Source of the DNA: JBKCUI01 sp052161625
GTDB taxonomy: Bacteria; Planctomycetota; Planctomycetia; Pirellulales; Pirellulaceae
Reading direction: 5' to 3' (one strand)
Length of the DNA stretch: 64,000 bases
Assembly: GCA_052161625.1 (NCBI GenBank)
Contig: CP197412.1
A model generated the notes under the pieces. It was not told where the DNA came from. It worked only from the letters and a program-made list of their open reading frames with translations, and made no database searches. Below are positions 8,058 through 17,559 of this stretch, piece after piece (position 1 is the stretch's first letter; each line of letters starts with the position of its first letter). Both the position numbers and the translations under genes were made by a program.

Positions 8058-8826
8058 GGGGGCGTGCGACGAATTGGATGAGGACGCTGCCCAGAATGGC
8101 TCCGCCGATAAGAAACGCGATGAATCCTAGGGGAGATTGGGACCAGCTCCAGTTGTCCGTCAATGTCGTCCCGAAGATCGAGCCGAGGGTGGCGAAGGGG
8201 AAGAAGATAGCAGCGAGCATGTTGAAGCGGTGCGAGGCGACCATCATCTGATGCGTCGCGGCCGCTTGTTCGTCCGCCCGGCGAATGATGGCCACATCCA
8301 TCGAATTCTTCGCGTCTTCGTAGAGCAATTCGGCTTGCCTTGAGAGATCGTAGGCACGGTCTCGGTGATCGATCAGGGCCCTTACATTGGGGAAGGCCTT
8401 GCGGGCCTCCTCCAAAGTCGCAAGCAAATTCTTGGTGGTTCGCATCAAGGGAGCCAAGCCATCGAGGATGGGAAGGTAATCATCGGCCTTCATCGCTTTG
8501 GCTTCTTCGTGTTCGAAGTGATCAAGTTTTTTAGAGAATCGGTCGAGGTGCATTGGCAGCGCGGCTTTGCCGGGGTCGCCATTGCTCGCCCGCCATTCGC
8601 CGGACGGATCCAGCCAAAAAAGAATCCCCTTTCGCGTCGTTTCGTCCGCTTCGGGAACGTGGTGCGCGACAATGAGCAGGTGGGTTTCGGTGGTCATGAC
8701 CCGTTGTCGTCCGACCGACGTACCAAGGCGAGATCGAAATTCCTCGGGCAAGGAATTCCAGTTGGGGGGGATCAAGGGTGAATGCTGTGGTGCATGCTGC
8801 TGTGAATGCTGCTGTGAATGCTGCAT
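8047..8826 (-). CDS. CorA-like two-helix membrane protein without the GMN motif
   Basis: The predicted 259-residue product has a mostly helical cytoplasmic part (residues about 20-190) and two C-terminal membrane segments, F-N-M-L-A-A-I-F-F-P-F-A-T-L-G-S-I-F-G and L-G-F-I-A-F-L-I-G-G-A-I-L-G-S-V. That is the layout of CorA magnesium channels. The usual G-M-N after the first helix is replaced by F-G-T-T, so ion transport of the CorA type is uncertain. The start is not settled: an ATG at 8826 gives a Gln/His-rich N terminus encoded by short DNA repeats, a longer frame starts at 8916, and neither has a good ribosome-binding site. Family assignment is inference from topology and the membrane segment. 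Confidence 0.6.
   Translation of the reverse strand: MQHSQQHSQQHAPQHSPLIPPNWNSLPEEFRSRLGTSVGRQRVMTTETHLLIVAHHVPEADETTRKGILFWLDPSGEWRASNGDPGKAALPMHLDRFSKKLDHFEHEEAKAMKADDYLPILDGLAPLMRTTKNLLATLEEARKAFPNVRALIDHRDRAYDLSRQAELLYEDAKNSMDVAIIRRADEQAAATHQMMVASHRFNMLAAIFFPFATLGSIFGTTLTDNWSWSQSPLGFIAFLIGGAILGSVLIQFVARPRTP
8768..8823. repeat. Short imperfect repeats coding for Gln/His runs
   Basis: Near-copies of TGCTGTGAATGC follow one another and encode the Q-H-S-Q type N terminus of the CorA-like protein. They may vary in number between strains. Confidence 0.6.
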
Positions 8827-9047
8827 AGTGTGCTCACGAAAGCGACTCGCGCACGACAGCGAGGGGACAAGAACCTTCGGGACCTGAGGTGCGCCTTTGC
8901 GAAGATCAGGCCTCATTTTAACTCGGCTCGGGCGCGCGATGTGGGATTCAGGAACGGGAGATCGGATATACTTCCTGGCGTCGCCCGCTTGGCTGCGAGC
9001 GCGGTACCGGATGACGATTTTTCCACTTACCCAACCCTAGTAGATCG

Positions 9048-9992
9048 ATGCGAACCAAACGATTAGGCCAATCGGATTTAGAGATTTCACCCATCGGTGT
9101 AGGAGCTTGGGCGATGGGAGGGGCGGGTTGGTCCTTTTCGTGGAGCCAGCAGGACGACAGCGATTCCATTCGTGCGATTCATGCGGCGTTGGAGGCAGGG
9201 GTGAATTGGATCGATACGGCCGCCGTGTATGGGCTCGGGCATTCCGAAGAAGTAGTCGCTGAAGCGCTGCGAACTTGGGGGGGAGCAAAGCCCTACGTAT
9301 TCACCAAATGCGAGAGGGCCTGGGACGAAAATCGACAGATCGTGAAATCCTTAGAGCCCGCCTCGATTCGCCGTGAATGCGAAGCGAGTTTACGACGGCT
9401 GAACGTCGACGTGATCGACCTCTATCAGATTCATTGGCCTGAACCGGACTCGGATATTGAGCAAGGCTGGGAGACGCTGGTGGCTCTCCAAAAGGAGGGA
9501 AAGGTGCGATGGATTGGAGTATCGAATTTCAACGTGGAGCAGATGGAACGGATTGCGCCCATGGGGACCATCACTTCACTTCAACCGCCATACTCCTTGG
9601 TCAGGCCGGAAGTAGAAGCGGAGATTCTTCCTTACACGCAGGAGCATAACATCGGCGTGATTGCTTATTCGCCCATGGGGTCAGGCATGCTGACGGGCAC
9701 CATGTCTCGCCAACGCATCGAAAACCTTCCGGAAGACGATTGGCGGCGTCGCAGTGCATTTTTCCAAGAGCCGCTTCTCACGAAGAACTTGGAATTGGCC
9801 GAACGGGTGACAGATCTGGCGACGAAGCTTGGAAAGCATCCCGGTGTGATCGCGATCGCCTATGTGCTGAACCATCCCGCGGTGACAGGTGCGATTGTAG
9901 GGATGCGAAACGAGAAACAAGTACGGGAACTCCTCGATGCCATGACTTTCGAGTTGGCACCGGAGGACCGGGCCGCATTGATTCGGCCCTAA
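9048..9992 (+). CDS. Aldo/keto reductase
   Basis: This is an NADPH-dependent reductase of 314 residues with a TIM-barrel fold. The catalytic residues of the superfamily are in place: Asp56 and Tyr61 in W-I-D-T-A-A-V-Y-G, Lys87 in F-T-K-C, and a His in Q-I-H-W-P. The N terminus M-R-T-K-R-L-G-Q-S-D-L and the later I-G-V-S-N-F and A-Y-S-P-M-G-S-G-M-L-T-G match the YajO/YccK-like branch. The physiological carbonyl substrate cannot be inferred. The preceding 220 bp contains no recognised promoter. The gene stands alone ahead of the large PVC cytochrome gene, separated by 126 bp. Confidence 0.9.
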   Translation: MRTKRLGQSDLEISPIGVGAWAMGGAGWSFSWSQQDDSDSIRAIHAALEAGVNWIDTAAVYGLGHSEEVVAEALRTWGGAKPYVFTKCERAWDENRQIVKSLEPASIRRECEASLRRLNVDVIDLYQIHWPEPDSDIEQGWETLVALQKEGKVRWIGVSNFNVEQMERIAPMGTITSLQPPYSLVRPEVEAEILPYTQEHNIGVIAYSPMGSGMLTGTMSRQRIENLPEDDWRRRSAFFQEPLLTKNLELAERVTDLATKLGKHPGVIAIAYVLNHPAVTGAIVGMRNEKQVRELLDAMTFELAPEDRAALIRP

Positions 9993-10118
9993 ATAACCGT
10001 TGGGGCATGAGGCAAATAGATGGTGTAGAATGGTCGCAGGTCTTCTCCCGGGAGCGGGAGGGATCCAACCCCATCCATTCTCCTACCGTTATTTCCTCCC
10101 CAATAAGGTTTCTTTGAC

Positions 10119-13100
10119 GTGCACCGACCGAGATTTGCTGCGCTGCTTTTAGCAGTTGCGACCGCTGCGACATTGAATGGCCAAGAGTTCATTCCACGAA
10201 AGCAAACAGCACCACCCGGGCCACCAAAAAGTCCTGTCGAAGCGATCGCTGCGATGCAGGTTCCCGAGGGATTCCATGTGGATTTGGTGGCATCCGAGCC
10301 GTCGATTATGAATCCGGTGGCGATGGCGTTCGACGATCGCGGTCGCATCTATGTCACCGAGAGCTTCGAGTATCCGCGTCGTGAGCCGGGTCCTGGGCGG
10401 GATCGCATCAAGATCTTAGAGGACCGAGATGGCGATGGCGTCGCCGAGACCGTGAAAGTCTTTGCCGAGGGATTGAATATCCCCTCCGGGATCGCGGTCG
10501 GACATGGTGGGGTTTGGGTCGCCAACGCTCCCGACATCCTTTTTCTGGAGGACACCGATGGGGATGACGTTGCTGACAAGCAGACAGTGGTCGTAACAGG
10601 CTTTGGGAGAGACGACACCCACGAGCTCCCCAACGCGCTGACTTGGGGACCCGATGGATGCCTTTACGGATTGAACGGAGTGTTCAATCCATCGCGAGTC
10701 GTTCAAGGGGATAAGACATTCGAATTCACTTGTGCGATGTTTCGCATCGATCCCAAGACCCGTCAGTTCGATTTGTTTTGCGAAGGAACCAGCAACCCCT
10801 GGGGCATCGCCTTCGATACAGAAGGAAGTGCCTTTATCAGCGCTTGTGTGATCGATCACCTTTGGCATCTCACCGAAAGCGCTTATTACCTTCGGCAGGG
10901 GGGACCTTATCCACCCCACACGTTCTATGCGGATTCGATCGTCAAACACAAGCATCAAATGGCAGCCTATTGCGGGATCGAGTTCTTGGACACCGATGCC
11001 TATCCCTCGTCGTTCAACAACAAACTCTATATGGGGAATATCCATGGCGGCTGTTTGAACAGCGATTCGATCGAGCGATTCGGAGCGACCTATCGAGGCA
11101 AAGGGGAACCGGATTTCTTGACGGCGAACGACGTTTGGTTCATGCCCGTGGCTCAAAAGGTAGGACCGGACGGATGTTTGTATGTGCTGGATTGGTACGA
11201 TCGCTATCACTGCTATCAAGACGCCAATGCCGACCCAAAGGGGGTAGATCGAGGGCATGGGCGTCTCTACCGGGTGGTGCATCAATCGCGACGCAAGCCG
11301 CGCGTGGAAGACTTTAACAAGCAGAGCGATGCTCAGTTGGTCGCGCTGTTGGCAGATCCCAACATTTTCAATCGACAGCGAGCCCAATTGAAGCTGCAGG
11401 AGAGAAGTGTTGCGATGGACTCCGAGACGTCGCGCGCGTTGCAACAAAACATCTTCGATACAAAGTTGCCGATGAAGATTCGGCTTCATTCCCTCTGGGC
11501 TCTGGTTGGTTCTACTCGCATTTCCGAGGCATTGGCAACGCGACTCGTGCAAGCCAACGAGCCCGAGTTGAGAGTTTGGGGAGTTCGAACGATCGGTCGG
11601 CAAGGGATCGATTCGCGCACTGTGAGGGAGTCGCTCGAGAAGTTGGGCGAGGATCCAGATCCTCGTGTTCGCGTCGAGGTTGCAATCGCCAGCCCGAAGC
11701 TGGCTCGCGCCAAGGGAGAGTCTGCGTGGAATGTGTCGCAGCAGTTGAAGGTGTTGTCGCACAGCGATCCCGATCCCATTCTCAGCAGAGTTGTTTGGCA
11801 AAATATGTTGCCGGATTTGGTTCGTGAACAGGACGCGATCCTAGCGACTATGAAGCAGTCGTCGGCGAATCGCGAATGGAGTGCGCTCGTTCCTCGTTTC
11901 GCTTCGTTGCTTCTGTCTCAATCGAACAATCGATTGGACGATGCGCGAAGTCGTCGTCATGTCGAGAATGTGTTGACCGCCGCGAGTTTGGTCGCAAACG
12001 AGGATCCAGACACCGGGGCACGTGTTGTCAGTTCGTTGTTGGATCGGGTGCGCAGCGGCGAGTTTTCCGTCGGCGCGATCAAGCCGGTTTTGCAAAAGTG
12101 GGGTTCGGATAACGCTTCGAATCCCCTGGCTGGCGGTCCAGTTGGCAAGGAATGGAAGAGTTGGAATGGCTGGCAAAATGCCCTCTTTCAAGTTCGATTG
12201 ATACTCGGTGACGAGAACGGCATGAAGCTGGCGAAGGAGCTAGTGGTGCATCCCGATGTTCGGCCTGAGCTCAAGAAGCAGATTGTTCAAGTTTCTGCGT
12301 CGCTCGACGACACGATTCTGTTGGCTGCCATGGAGAAGCTTGTCACCGAGTTGGAGGCACAACGCGAGGTCGATAGCGGTTTGCGCGACACGGTCTTGGA
12401 TTTGGGAGTGCGAAGGCTCTCGGTCGAGCAGGCTCAGAGCTTGGTCGCTCGGTTGCCGAAAATGAAGGGAGCGATTCAATCGGGGATCGCTGAGAGACTC
12501 TGTCAGCGGTCCGAATCGGCCGAGGTGTTCTTAGCGTCGGTCCAATCGGGAGCGATTCGAAAAGAGTTATTGAGCCCCAATCGGATCCGTCTCCTAGCAG
12601 GGAGCAATCAGGAAAGTATCAAGAAGCTCGTCGGACAGATTTGGGGAAGCGTCAACACCGAGTCCTCCCAAGAGCGAGAAGCCGTGATTCAACGAGTTGG
12701 GAATGCGCTTCGATGGGATGCGCGAGGGAACGCCGACAGGGGGTGGTTGGTTTACGACCGCATCTGCGGTCAATGCCACGTCATGCACGCGCGCGGCAAT
12801 GAGGTAGGACCGAACATCACCTCGAACGGCCGCGGTTCCTATGAGCAGTTGTTGGTGAGCGTATTCAACCCAAGTTTGGTGATCGGCGACGCGTACAAGA
12901 GCGTGACGATTCGAACAAAGGATGACGAGATCATCACCGGTCTTTTGGTGGAGAAAACGGAGAATCGAGTCGTTGTCAAAGTGCAGGGAGGAAAAGAGCA
13001 AATCGTTGCTGTTGACGACATCGACGAATTCAAGCAGGACTCCAAGTCGCTGATGCCCGAGGGATTGGAAAATCAGATGACTCCCCAAGAGATGGCGGAC

Positions 13101-13196
13101 TTGTTCGCGCTTTTAACCTTGGAACAGAAACCAGATTCGAAGGAGAATGCGAAGATTCAGGGGACCCCTGAGAATTTGCATTCGAACGGTCGCTAA
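10119..13196 (+). CDS. PVC-type haem-binding CxxCH protein with propeller and HEAT-like regions
   Basis: This 1025-residue exported protein starts with GTG and a signal peptide (M-H-R-P-R-F-A-A-L-L-L-A-V-A-T-A-A-T). Residues about 45-400 form the planctomycete membrane-bound dehydrogenase domain, a six-bladed propeller with M-A-F-D-D-R-G-R-I-Y-V-T-E and L-T-W-G-P-D-G-C-L-Y-G-L-N-G-V. A helical HEAT-like stretch follows to about 860. A C-terminal cytochrome domain carries the haem motif C-G-Q-C-H at 883-887 and ends with M-T-P-Q-E-M-A-D-L-F-A-L-L. Such proteins are numerous in planctomycetes and are usually linked to periplasmic oxidation of sugars or polyols, but no substrate is established here. 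The NYN nuclease gene follows after 7 bp. Confidence 0.87.
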   Translation: MHRPRFAALLLAVATAATLNGQEFIPRKQTAPPGPPKSPVEAIAAMQVPEGFHVDLVASEPSIMNPVAMAFDDRGRIYVTESFEYPRREPGPGRDRIKILEDRDGDGVAETVKVFAEGLNIPSGIAVGHGGVWVANAPDILFLEDTDGDDVADKQTVVVTGFGRDDTHELPNALTWGPDGCLYGLNGVFNPSRVVQGDKTFEFTCAMFRIDPKTRQFDLFCEGTSNPWGIAFDTEGSAFISACVIDHLWHLTESAYYLRQGGPYPPHTFYADSIVKHKHQMAAYCGIEFLDTDAYPSSFNNKLYMGNIHGGCLNSDSIERFGATYRGKGEPDFLTANDVWFMPVAQKVGPDGCLYVLDWYDRYHCYQDANADPKGVDRGHGRLYRVVHQSRRKPRVEDFNKQSDAQLVALLADPNIFNRQRAQLKLQERSVAMDSETSRALQQNIFDTKLPMKIRLHSLWALVGSTRISEALATRLVQANEPELRVWGVRTIGRQGIDSRTVRESLEKLGEDPDPRVRVEVAIASPKLARAKGESAWNVSQQLKVLSHSDPDPILSRVVWQNMLPDLVREQDAILATMKQSSANREWSALVPRFASLLLSQSNNRLDDARSRRHVENVLTAASLVANEDPDTGARVVSSLLDRVRSGEFSVGAIKPVLQKWGSDNASNPLAGGPVGKEWKSWNGWQNALFQVRLILGDENGMKLAKELVVHPDVRPELKKQIVQVSASLDDTILLAAMEKLVTELEAQREVDSGLRDTVLDLGVRRLSVEQAQSLVARLPKMKGAIQSGIAERLCQRSESAEVFLASVQSGAIRKELLSPNRIRLLAGSNQESIKKLVGQIWGSVNTESSQEREAVIQRVGNALRWDARGNADRGWLVYDRICGQCHVMHARGNEVGPNITSNGRGSYEQLLVSVFNPSLVIGDAYKSVTIRTKDDEIITGLLVEKTENRVVVKVQGGKEQIVAVDDIDEFKQDSKSLMPEGLENQMTPQEMADLFALLTLEQKPDSKENAKIQGTPENLHSNGR

Positions 13197-13203
13197 AACC
13201 TCT

Positions 13204-13821
13204 ATGGCTCGCGTTCCAAAGCAGCCGTCGATCGAAACGTTGATCGACGGCTACAACTTGATGTTCCAGAGCATCGGCACTCCCGATCCACGTCGCGGGA
13301 CCGGTGCGTTGCGAGAAGCGAGGCAAATGTGTTTGGAGTACATTGCAGTACGAATGTCCGACCGCGAGCGGCAGCGGACGTGGATTGTATTCGACTCGCA
13401 GGTCGACCTCGATTTGCCGAAAGAGTCTCACTACCGCGGCATGCGGGTGACTTTCTCACGAGATCACTCCAGCGCGGACGAGTTGATCGTGCAAGCGATC
13501 CGGGCCCATCCGACACCCAAAAAACTAACCGTCGTTTCGTCCGATCATCAGATTCAGCGGGCTGCGAAGAGCCGGGGAGCGGTCGCCATGGAGAGCGAGG
13601 ATTGGGTCTCGTTTGAGCTTGGTCCTCCCGGGCGAGATGTCGGCACCACCGAGTCCGAGGTCGGGGATCGAAAGAAATCTGAGCGGCGAGGGGAGCTTGC
13701 GGAAGGCCGGTTTTCCGACGCGAAGCCGATGGAGGGGGATTTTTCAGTCGAGGCGAGCGAATTGCGAGAATGGCTTGATCGATTCGGCTTTTCGCAGTCC
13801 GACGGCTCCCAATCGTCATAA
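13204..13821 (+). CDS. YacP-like NYN-domain ribonuclease
   Basis: The 205-residue product begins with a PIN-like NYN domain: L-I-D-G-Y-N-L-M with the first acidic residue, I-V-F-D-S-Q with the second, and L-T-V-V-S-S-D-H-Q-I-Q-R with the third. This matches YacP/Rae1-type endoribonucleases, which bind RNA or ribosomes in other bacteria. The C-terminal 60 residues are charged and low in complexity, ending in a short E-L-R-E-W-L-D-R-F-G helix. The ATG at 13204 was chosen; the alternative at 13147 would run deep into the preceding gene. The 7-bp spacing suggests co-transcription with the PVC cytochrome, though no functional link is obvious. Confidence 0.78.
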   Translation: MARVPKQPSIETLIDGYNLMFQSIGTPDPRRGTGALREARQMCLEYIAVRMSDRERQRTWIVFDSQVDLDLPKESHYRGMRVTFSRDHSSADELIVQAIRAHPTPKKLTVVSSDHQIQRAAKSRGAVAMESEDWVSFELGPPGRDVGTTESEVGDRKKSERRGELAEGRFSDAKPMEGDFSVEASELREWLDRFGFSQSDGSQSS

Positions 13822-13956
13822 ATCGCACAGCCGGTTTGCTTGGAAGCGAGCGGCGATCGCGGGACGATGGAATTTTGCTCTGTTTCCCAAAGAGTTTGCC
13901 AAAGCGTGACTCTGCGACTTATTCTGAAAGGTGACTCGTAACGGGAGATAGAACGA

Positions 13957-15087
13957 ATGAAATCGGGTAACCTTCGAAAAATCGCGCTAGGGTTGGCAAG
14001 CCTGTTGCTCATGCCAGCATGTTGCTTGGCGCAAGAGGAGTCCAAGGAGCGTGGTGAAGGCGTTGCCAAGCCGCGGTCGGCGGCGAGGCCTGTGTCCAAG
14101 AAGCCTTCCGCGGAAGTCGTGGTGGGGCGCGTATTGGAAGCGACCAATGGCATCCAGCTTTATGCTCCGCGGACGATGGAGATGAGGTTCGGGATGAGCT
14201 TTGAATCCAACGAGAATTTCGCAACCAATATCCAGGCGACGATTCCCTTCCCCATGGATTGGCCGGAGCAGAAGATCACGGTCGTGAGCCATGAGATCCC
14301 AGACACGATGCTGTGGGACTTTCGGGATTTGCCGGCAGGTGCACGGCAATTGGTTATGCGTATGAATTCGCTGGGCCCCAATGCCCAAATCAACTTGGTC
14401 GTCCATGTTCAGGTTGAAAAGTCCTTTATCAATGCACCGGCCGATACATCGGTCTTTCGCATTCCAAAGACGATCCACAAAGAGTTGCGATGGTATATGG
14501 AGTCGAGCCCTTACATCGAAATCAATTTGCCGGACATTAAAAAGGCGGCGAAAAAAATCGCCGATGCAAAACCTGAGAATGCTTGGAAGCATGTCGAGAT
14601 GATCTACGATTGGGTTCGAGAGACAATCGAGTATCGCAATGGACCTGTCCGCAACATTCGCGACGCGCTCAAAGACAAACAGGGGGATTGCGAAGAGATG
14701 ACCGGCATCTTCGTCGCGCTATGCAGGGCGAGCGATATCCCGGCACGGTGCGTTTGGATTCCAGAGCACTGCTACCCCGAATTTTATCTGGAAGACGAAG
14801 AGGGAGTGGGGCATTGGTTTCCGTGCCAAGCGGCCGGCGAGAAGCAGTTTGGGCAAATGCATGACTACCGCCCCATTCTCCAGAAGGGGGACCGGTTCAA
14901 GGTTCCTGAGGAGCAGGGATGGCAACGTTATGTCTCGCATTTCTTTTCTTGTCGTCAGCGGCCATTGGGGGCTGGCGGGCGAGACATGTTCGTCGAGCCT
15001 ATTCTCGATCTAGGGCCTCTGCAGCAGGAATTGGACGCACTGCGAGTCGATGCAGCGCGTGGGGGCGAGGCGTCTCCGCAAAATTGA
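13957..15087 (+). CDS. Exported transglutaminase-like protein
   Basis: The 376-residue product has a signal peptide (hydrophobic residues 8-24, cleavage near C-L-A-Q). The transglutaminase-like domain lies in the second half, with a candidate catalytic Cys245 in K-Q-G-D-C-E-E-M and His271 in P-E-H-C-Y-P-E-F. A conserved Asp or equivalent would follow, but I could not place it with certainty. In bacteria this fold usually acts as a cysteine protease or a cross-linking enzyme in the cell envelope. The middle region (residues 55-190) is beta-rich and not recognised. The gene is single, with 135 bp before it and 132 bp after it. Confidence 0.8.
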   Translation: MKSGNLRKIALGLASLLLMPACCLAQEESKERGEGVAKPRSAARPVSKKPSAEVVVGRVLEATNGIQLYAPRTMEMRFGMSFESNENFATNIQATIPFPMDWPEQKITVVSHEIPDTMLWDFRDLPAGARQLVMRMNSLGPNAQINLVVHVQVEKSFINAPADTSVFRIPKTIHKELRWYMESSPYIEINLPDIKKAAKKIADAKPENAWKHVEMIYDWVRETIEYRNGPVRNIRDALKDKQGDCEEMTGIFVALCRASDIPARCVWIPEHCYPEFYLEDEEGVGHWFPCQAAGEKQFGQMHDYRPILQKGDRFKVPEEQGWQRYVSHFFSCRQRPLGAGGRDMFVEPILDLGPLQQELDALRVDAARGGEASPQN

Positions 15088-15219
15088 GGCTGAACGGGGA
15101 ACGCTCCTTTTTCGTAACTCCAATTCTTTCGCGTATCTGAACCAAGCCGATGCGCGTTAGAATGGGGCGATTCGAGCGACCCCTTCCCACCCCTATTCCT
15201 CGCAAGCAGATTCAATCCG

Positions 15220-16335
15220 ATGCAAAGACTGAATGCCAACCGACGAGAATTTCTTTCGACTTCCACCTCTGTTGCGGTCGCCGCAGGACTAGCGACGGGA
15301 GGGTTCTTTTCCGAGACCGCTCAAGCCAGTTCGAATCGCAAGTTGGGGGTGGCTTTGGTGGGGTTGGGAAACCTCAGCACGAACCAAATCGCCCCGGCTT
15401 TGGCGAAAACCAAGCACTGCCAACTGGCTGCCGTCGTGACCGGTACCCCGGCCAAGGAAAAAGCTTGGAGCGAAAAGTATGGGGTGAAACAGGATCATAT
15501 TTACAACTACGAGCGATTCGACAAAATCGCATCGGATGATACCGTCGATGTTGTTTATGTGGTTTTGCCAAACAGCATGCATCACGAGTTCACCATTCGA
15601 GCGGCGAAGGCAGGCAAGCACGTTTTGTGCGAAAAGCCGATGGCGAACACCGCGCAGGAGTGTCGCGAAATGATCGCCGCGTGCAAGGCGGCAGATCGGT
15701 TATTGGCGATCGGATATCGTTGTCAATTCGAACCCCATCATCTGAAGATGCTCGAGCTAGCTCGCTCCCAGGCCTTTGGGGCGATTCGGATGATCGAAGC
15801 CGGATTTGGGTTCAAGATCGGTGACCCGACGCAATGGCGACTGAAACGAGAACTCGCCGGAGGCGGGGCGTTGATGGATGTCGGTATCTACGCGCTCCAG
15901 GCATGTCGCGGTATCACCGGCGAGGAGCCGATTTCTATAACGGCGCAAGAGACCAAAACCGATGCGACAAAATTTGCGGAGGTAGACGAATCGATTACTT
16001 GGTTGATGCAATTCGCATCGGGAACCCAAGCCTATTGCAGCACCAGTTACAACTTCAATGGACTCAATCGCGTTCAAGCCTTTGGGAGCGATGGCTTTGT
16101 GAAGTTGGATCCGGCCTTCAGTTACACGGGAATCCGAATGGAGACCTCGAAGGAGAAGATCGATCTGGGGCAGGTCGATCATTTCGCAGCAGAAATGGAT
16201 GACTTCGCCCAGTGCATTTTAGAGCGACGTCCTTCGAAGGTTTCTGGCGAGGAAGGCTTGAAGGATCTCTTGGCCATCGAAGCGATTTATCGATCGATCG
16301 AACAACGTAAAACGGTCACAGTGGAAAAGGGTTAG
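15220..16335 (+). CDS. Tat-exported Gfo/Idh/MocA family oxidoreductase
   Basis: A 371-residue NAD(P)-binding oxidoreductase with a twin-arginine signal: N-R-R-E-F-L at residues 7-12 followed by a hydrophobic Ala/Gly-rich stretch. The Rossmann domain begins L-G-V-A-L-V-G-L-G-N-L, and the family motif C-E-K-P-M-A-N is present. Tat export implies the protein folds with its cofactor in the cytoplasm before transport, as with glucose-fructose oxidoreductase. The substrate is unknown. A TAGAAT hexamer at about 15156 might be a -10 element, but no -35 stands at normal spacing. It is unrelated in operon terms to the partial paralogue at the window start. Confidence 0.9.
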   Translation: MQRLNANRREFLSTSTSVAVAAGLATGGFFSETAQASSNRKLGVALVGLGNLSTNQIAPALAKTKHCQLAAVVTGTPAKEKAWSEKYGVKQDHIYNYERFDKIASDDTVDVVYVVLPNSMHHEFTIRAAKAGKHVLCEKPMANTAQECREMIAACKAADRLLAIGYRCQFEPHHLKMLELARSQAFGAIRMIEAGFGFKIGDPTQWRLKRELAGGGALMDVGIYALQACRGITGEEPISITAQETKTDATKFAEVDESITWLMQFASGTQAYCSTSYNFNGLNRVQAFGSDGFVKLDPAFSYTGIRMETSKEKIDLGQVDHFAAEMDDFAQCILERRPSKVSGEEGLKDLLAIEAIYRSIEQRKTVTVEKG

Positions 16336-16361
16336 GACGAACTCGTCTCGAGTTCAATCGG

Positions 16362-17501
16362 ATGGAGACTTCTGGCATGGGTAGTCCTCTTCGCGTGGGT
16401 GCTGATGTGTTGAAGCAGAGACCAATGGTTCTCCATATGCATCCCGAGATCCCGAATCGATCGGAAGTGGATTCCCGTGTCGTGTTGTACCCCACGATTG
16501 CAACTCCCATCTCCGGTGGCGATGTCTGGCGGGTTTGGGTGCAGGGAAGGATTAGCCAGGAAGCGCCGGCTTCCTTTAGCAAGCGGTTGATGATCAAAGG
16601 ATTGGTTCGTGCACTCGATATTTCCAAAGATGTGGTCGACGGCCATATCTTTGGCGAACGGGTCGACGGTTTCTTGGCCTGCCCGATTTCAGGTATGCGC
16701 GTCCAGGTCGCTCTCGGCGGTCAGCATTATGTCCTCCGACGGAAATCGAAGGGGAGCGGTTTGTTCAATTGCAAGTTGGATCTTCCCGCGCGACAGCTCT
16801 CAGGCCTGCGAAGCTTTGGAGAGTCATACCCTCTCCTAGGTTATGAACAACTGGATGCACCCTCGTCCTCGTCGTTGATGGAAGCGTCGGAGACGTTGAA
16901 GGGATGCCCGATTTTCTTGGCAGAAGATCAGGGGGTGAGCGTTGTCACGGATATCGATGATACGATCAAAATGACGGAAGTTAATTATCGCCGACGGATG
17001 CTCCAACGAACCTTTGCCGAACCCTTTGAATCGATTGAAGGGATGGCGGAGACCTATCAGCGTTGGTTTGAGCAGGGAGCGTTGTTCCATTACGTCAGCA
17101 GCAGCCCTTGGCAGATCTATCGTCCTATCTCCCAGTTCCTTTGTCAGTCGGGATTTCCACAAGGGAGCATGCACTTGAAATGGTTCCGGTTGCGAGATGA
17201 GATCTTCAAACGATGGCAGATCATCCGTCGCAAAAGCAAAGGAGGAGTGATTCGAAGCTTGCTCAAACGGATGCCTAATCGCACGTTTATCTTCGTCGGA
17301 GATAGCGGTGAACGGGACCCCGAGATCTACGCGAAGTTAGCATCGAAATTCCCGAATCAGGTTGCCAGGATTTGCATTCGACAGATCGAAGCTAATCCGC
17401 TCGATGGGAAGCGTCTAGAGGGTATCTATCGTCGGCACGGGTTGACGGTGCCGATTCAAGTCTTCGCGCACGCTCGTCAGCTTGGCGATCTCTTGTCGTG
17501 A
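16362..17501 (+). CDS. App1-type phosphatidate phosphatase catalytic domain protein (DUF2183)
   Basis: The 379-residue product carries a HAD-like phosphatase module in its second half. The motif D-I-D-D-T at 197-201 holds the nucleophile Asp and general acid Asp, V-S-S-S-P-W provides motif II, and F-V-G-D-S-G-E-R-D-P-E-I-Y provides motif IV. Yeast App1 and its bacterial relatives use this domain to dephosphorylate phosphatidic acid. The first half (residues 35-175) is a beta-rich domain usual in bacterial members. Only 26 bp separate it from the preceding oxidoreductase, so it may share a transcript. The in vivo lipid substrate is inference. Confidence 0.85.
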   Translation: METSGMGSPLRVGADVLKQRPMVLHMHPEIPNRSEVDSRVVLYPTIATPISGGDVWRVWVQGRISQEAPASFSKRLMIKGLVRALDISKDVVDGHIFGERVDGFLACPISGMRVQVALGGQHYVLRRKSKGSGLFNCKLDLPARQLSGLRSFGESYPLLGYEQLDAPSSSSLMEASETLKGCPIFLAEDQGVSVVTDIDDTIKMTEVNYRRRMLQRTFAEPFESIEGMAETYQRWFEQGALFHYVSSSPWQIYRPISQFLCQSGFPQGSMHLKWFRLRDEIFKRWQIIRRKSKGGVIRSLLKRMPNRTFIFVGDSGERDPEIYAKLASKFPNQVARICIRQIEANPLDGKRLEGIYRRHGLTVPIQVFAHARQLGDLLS

Positions 17502-17559
17502 AGACGGATTTATCTGGTAGACGCTGTTCACTGGATGAAGATGACGAAGGGCTGATTGG

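Noticed and set aside
10416..11801. 461-residue frame antisense to the PVC cytochrome gene
   Set aside because: It is a shadow of the real gene and has no recognisable features.
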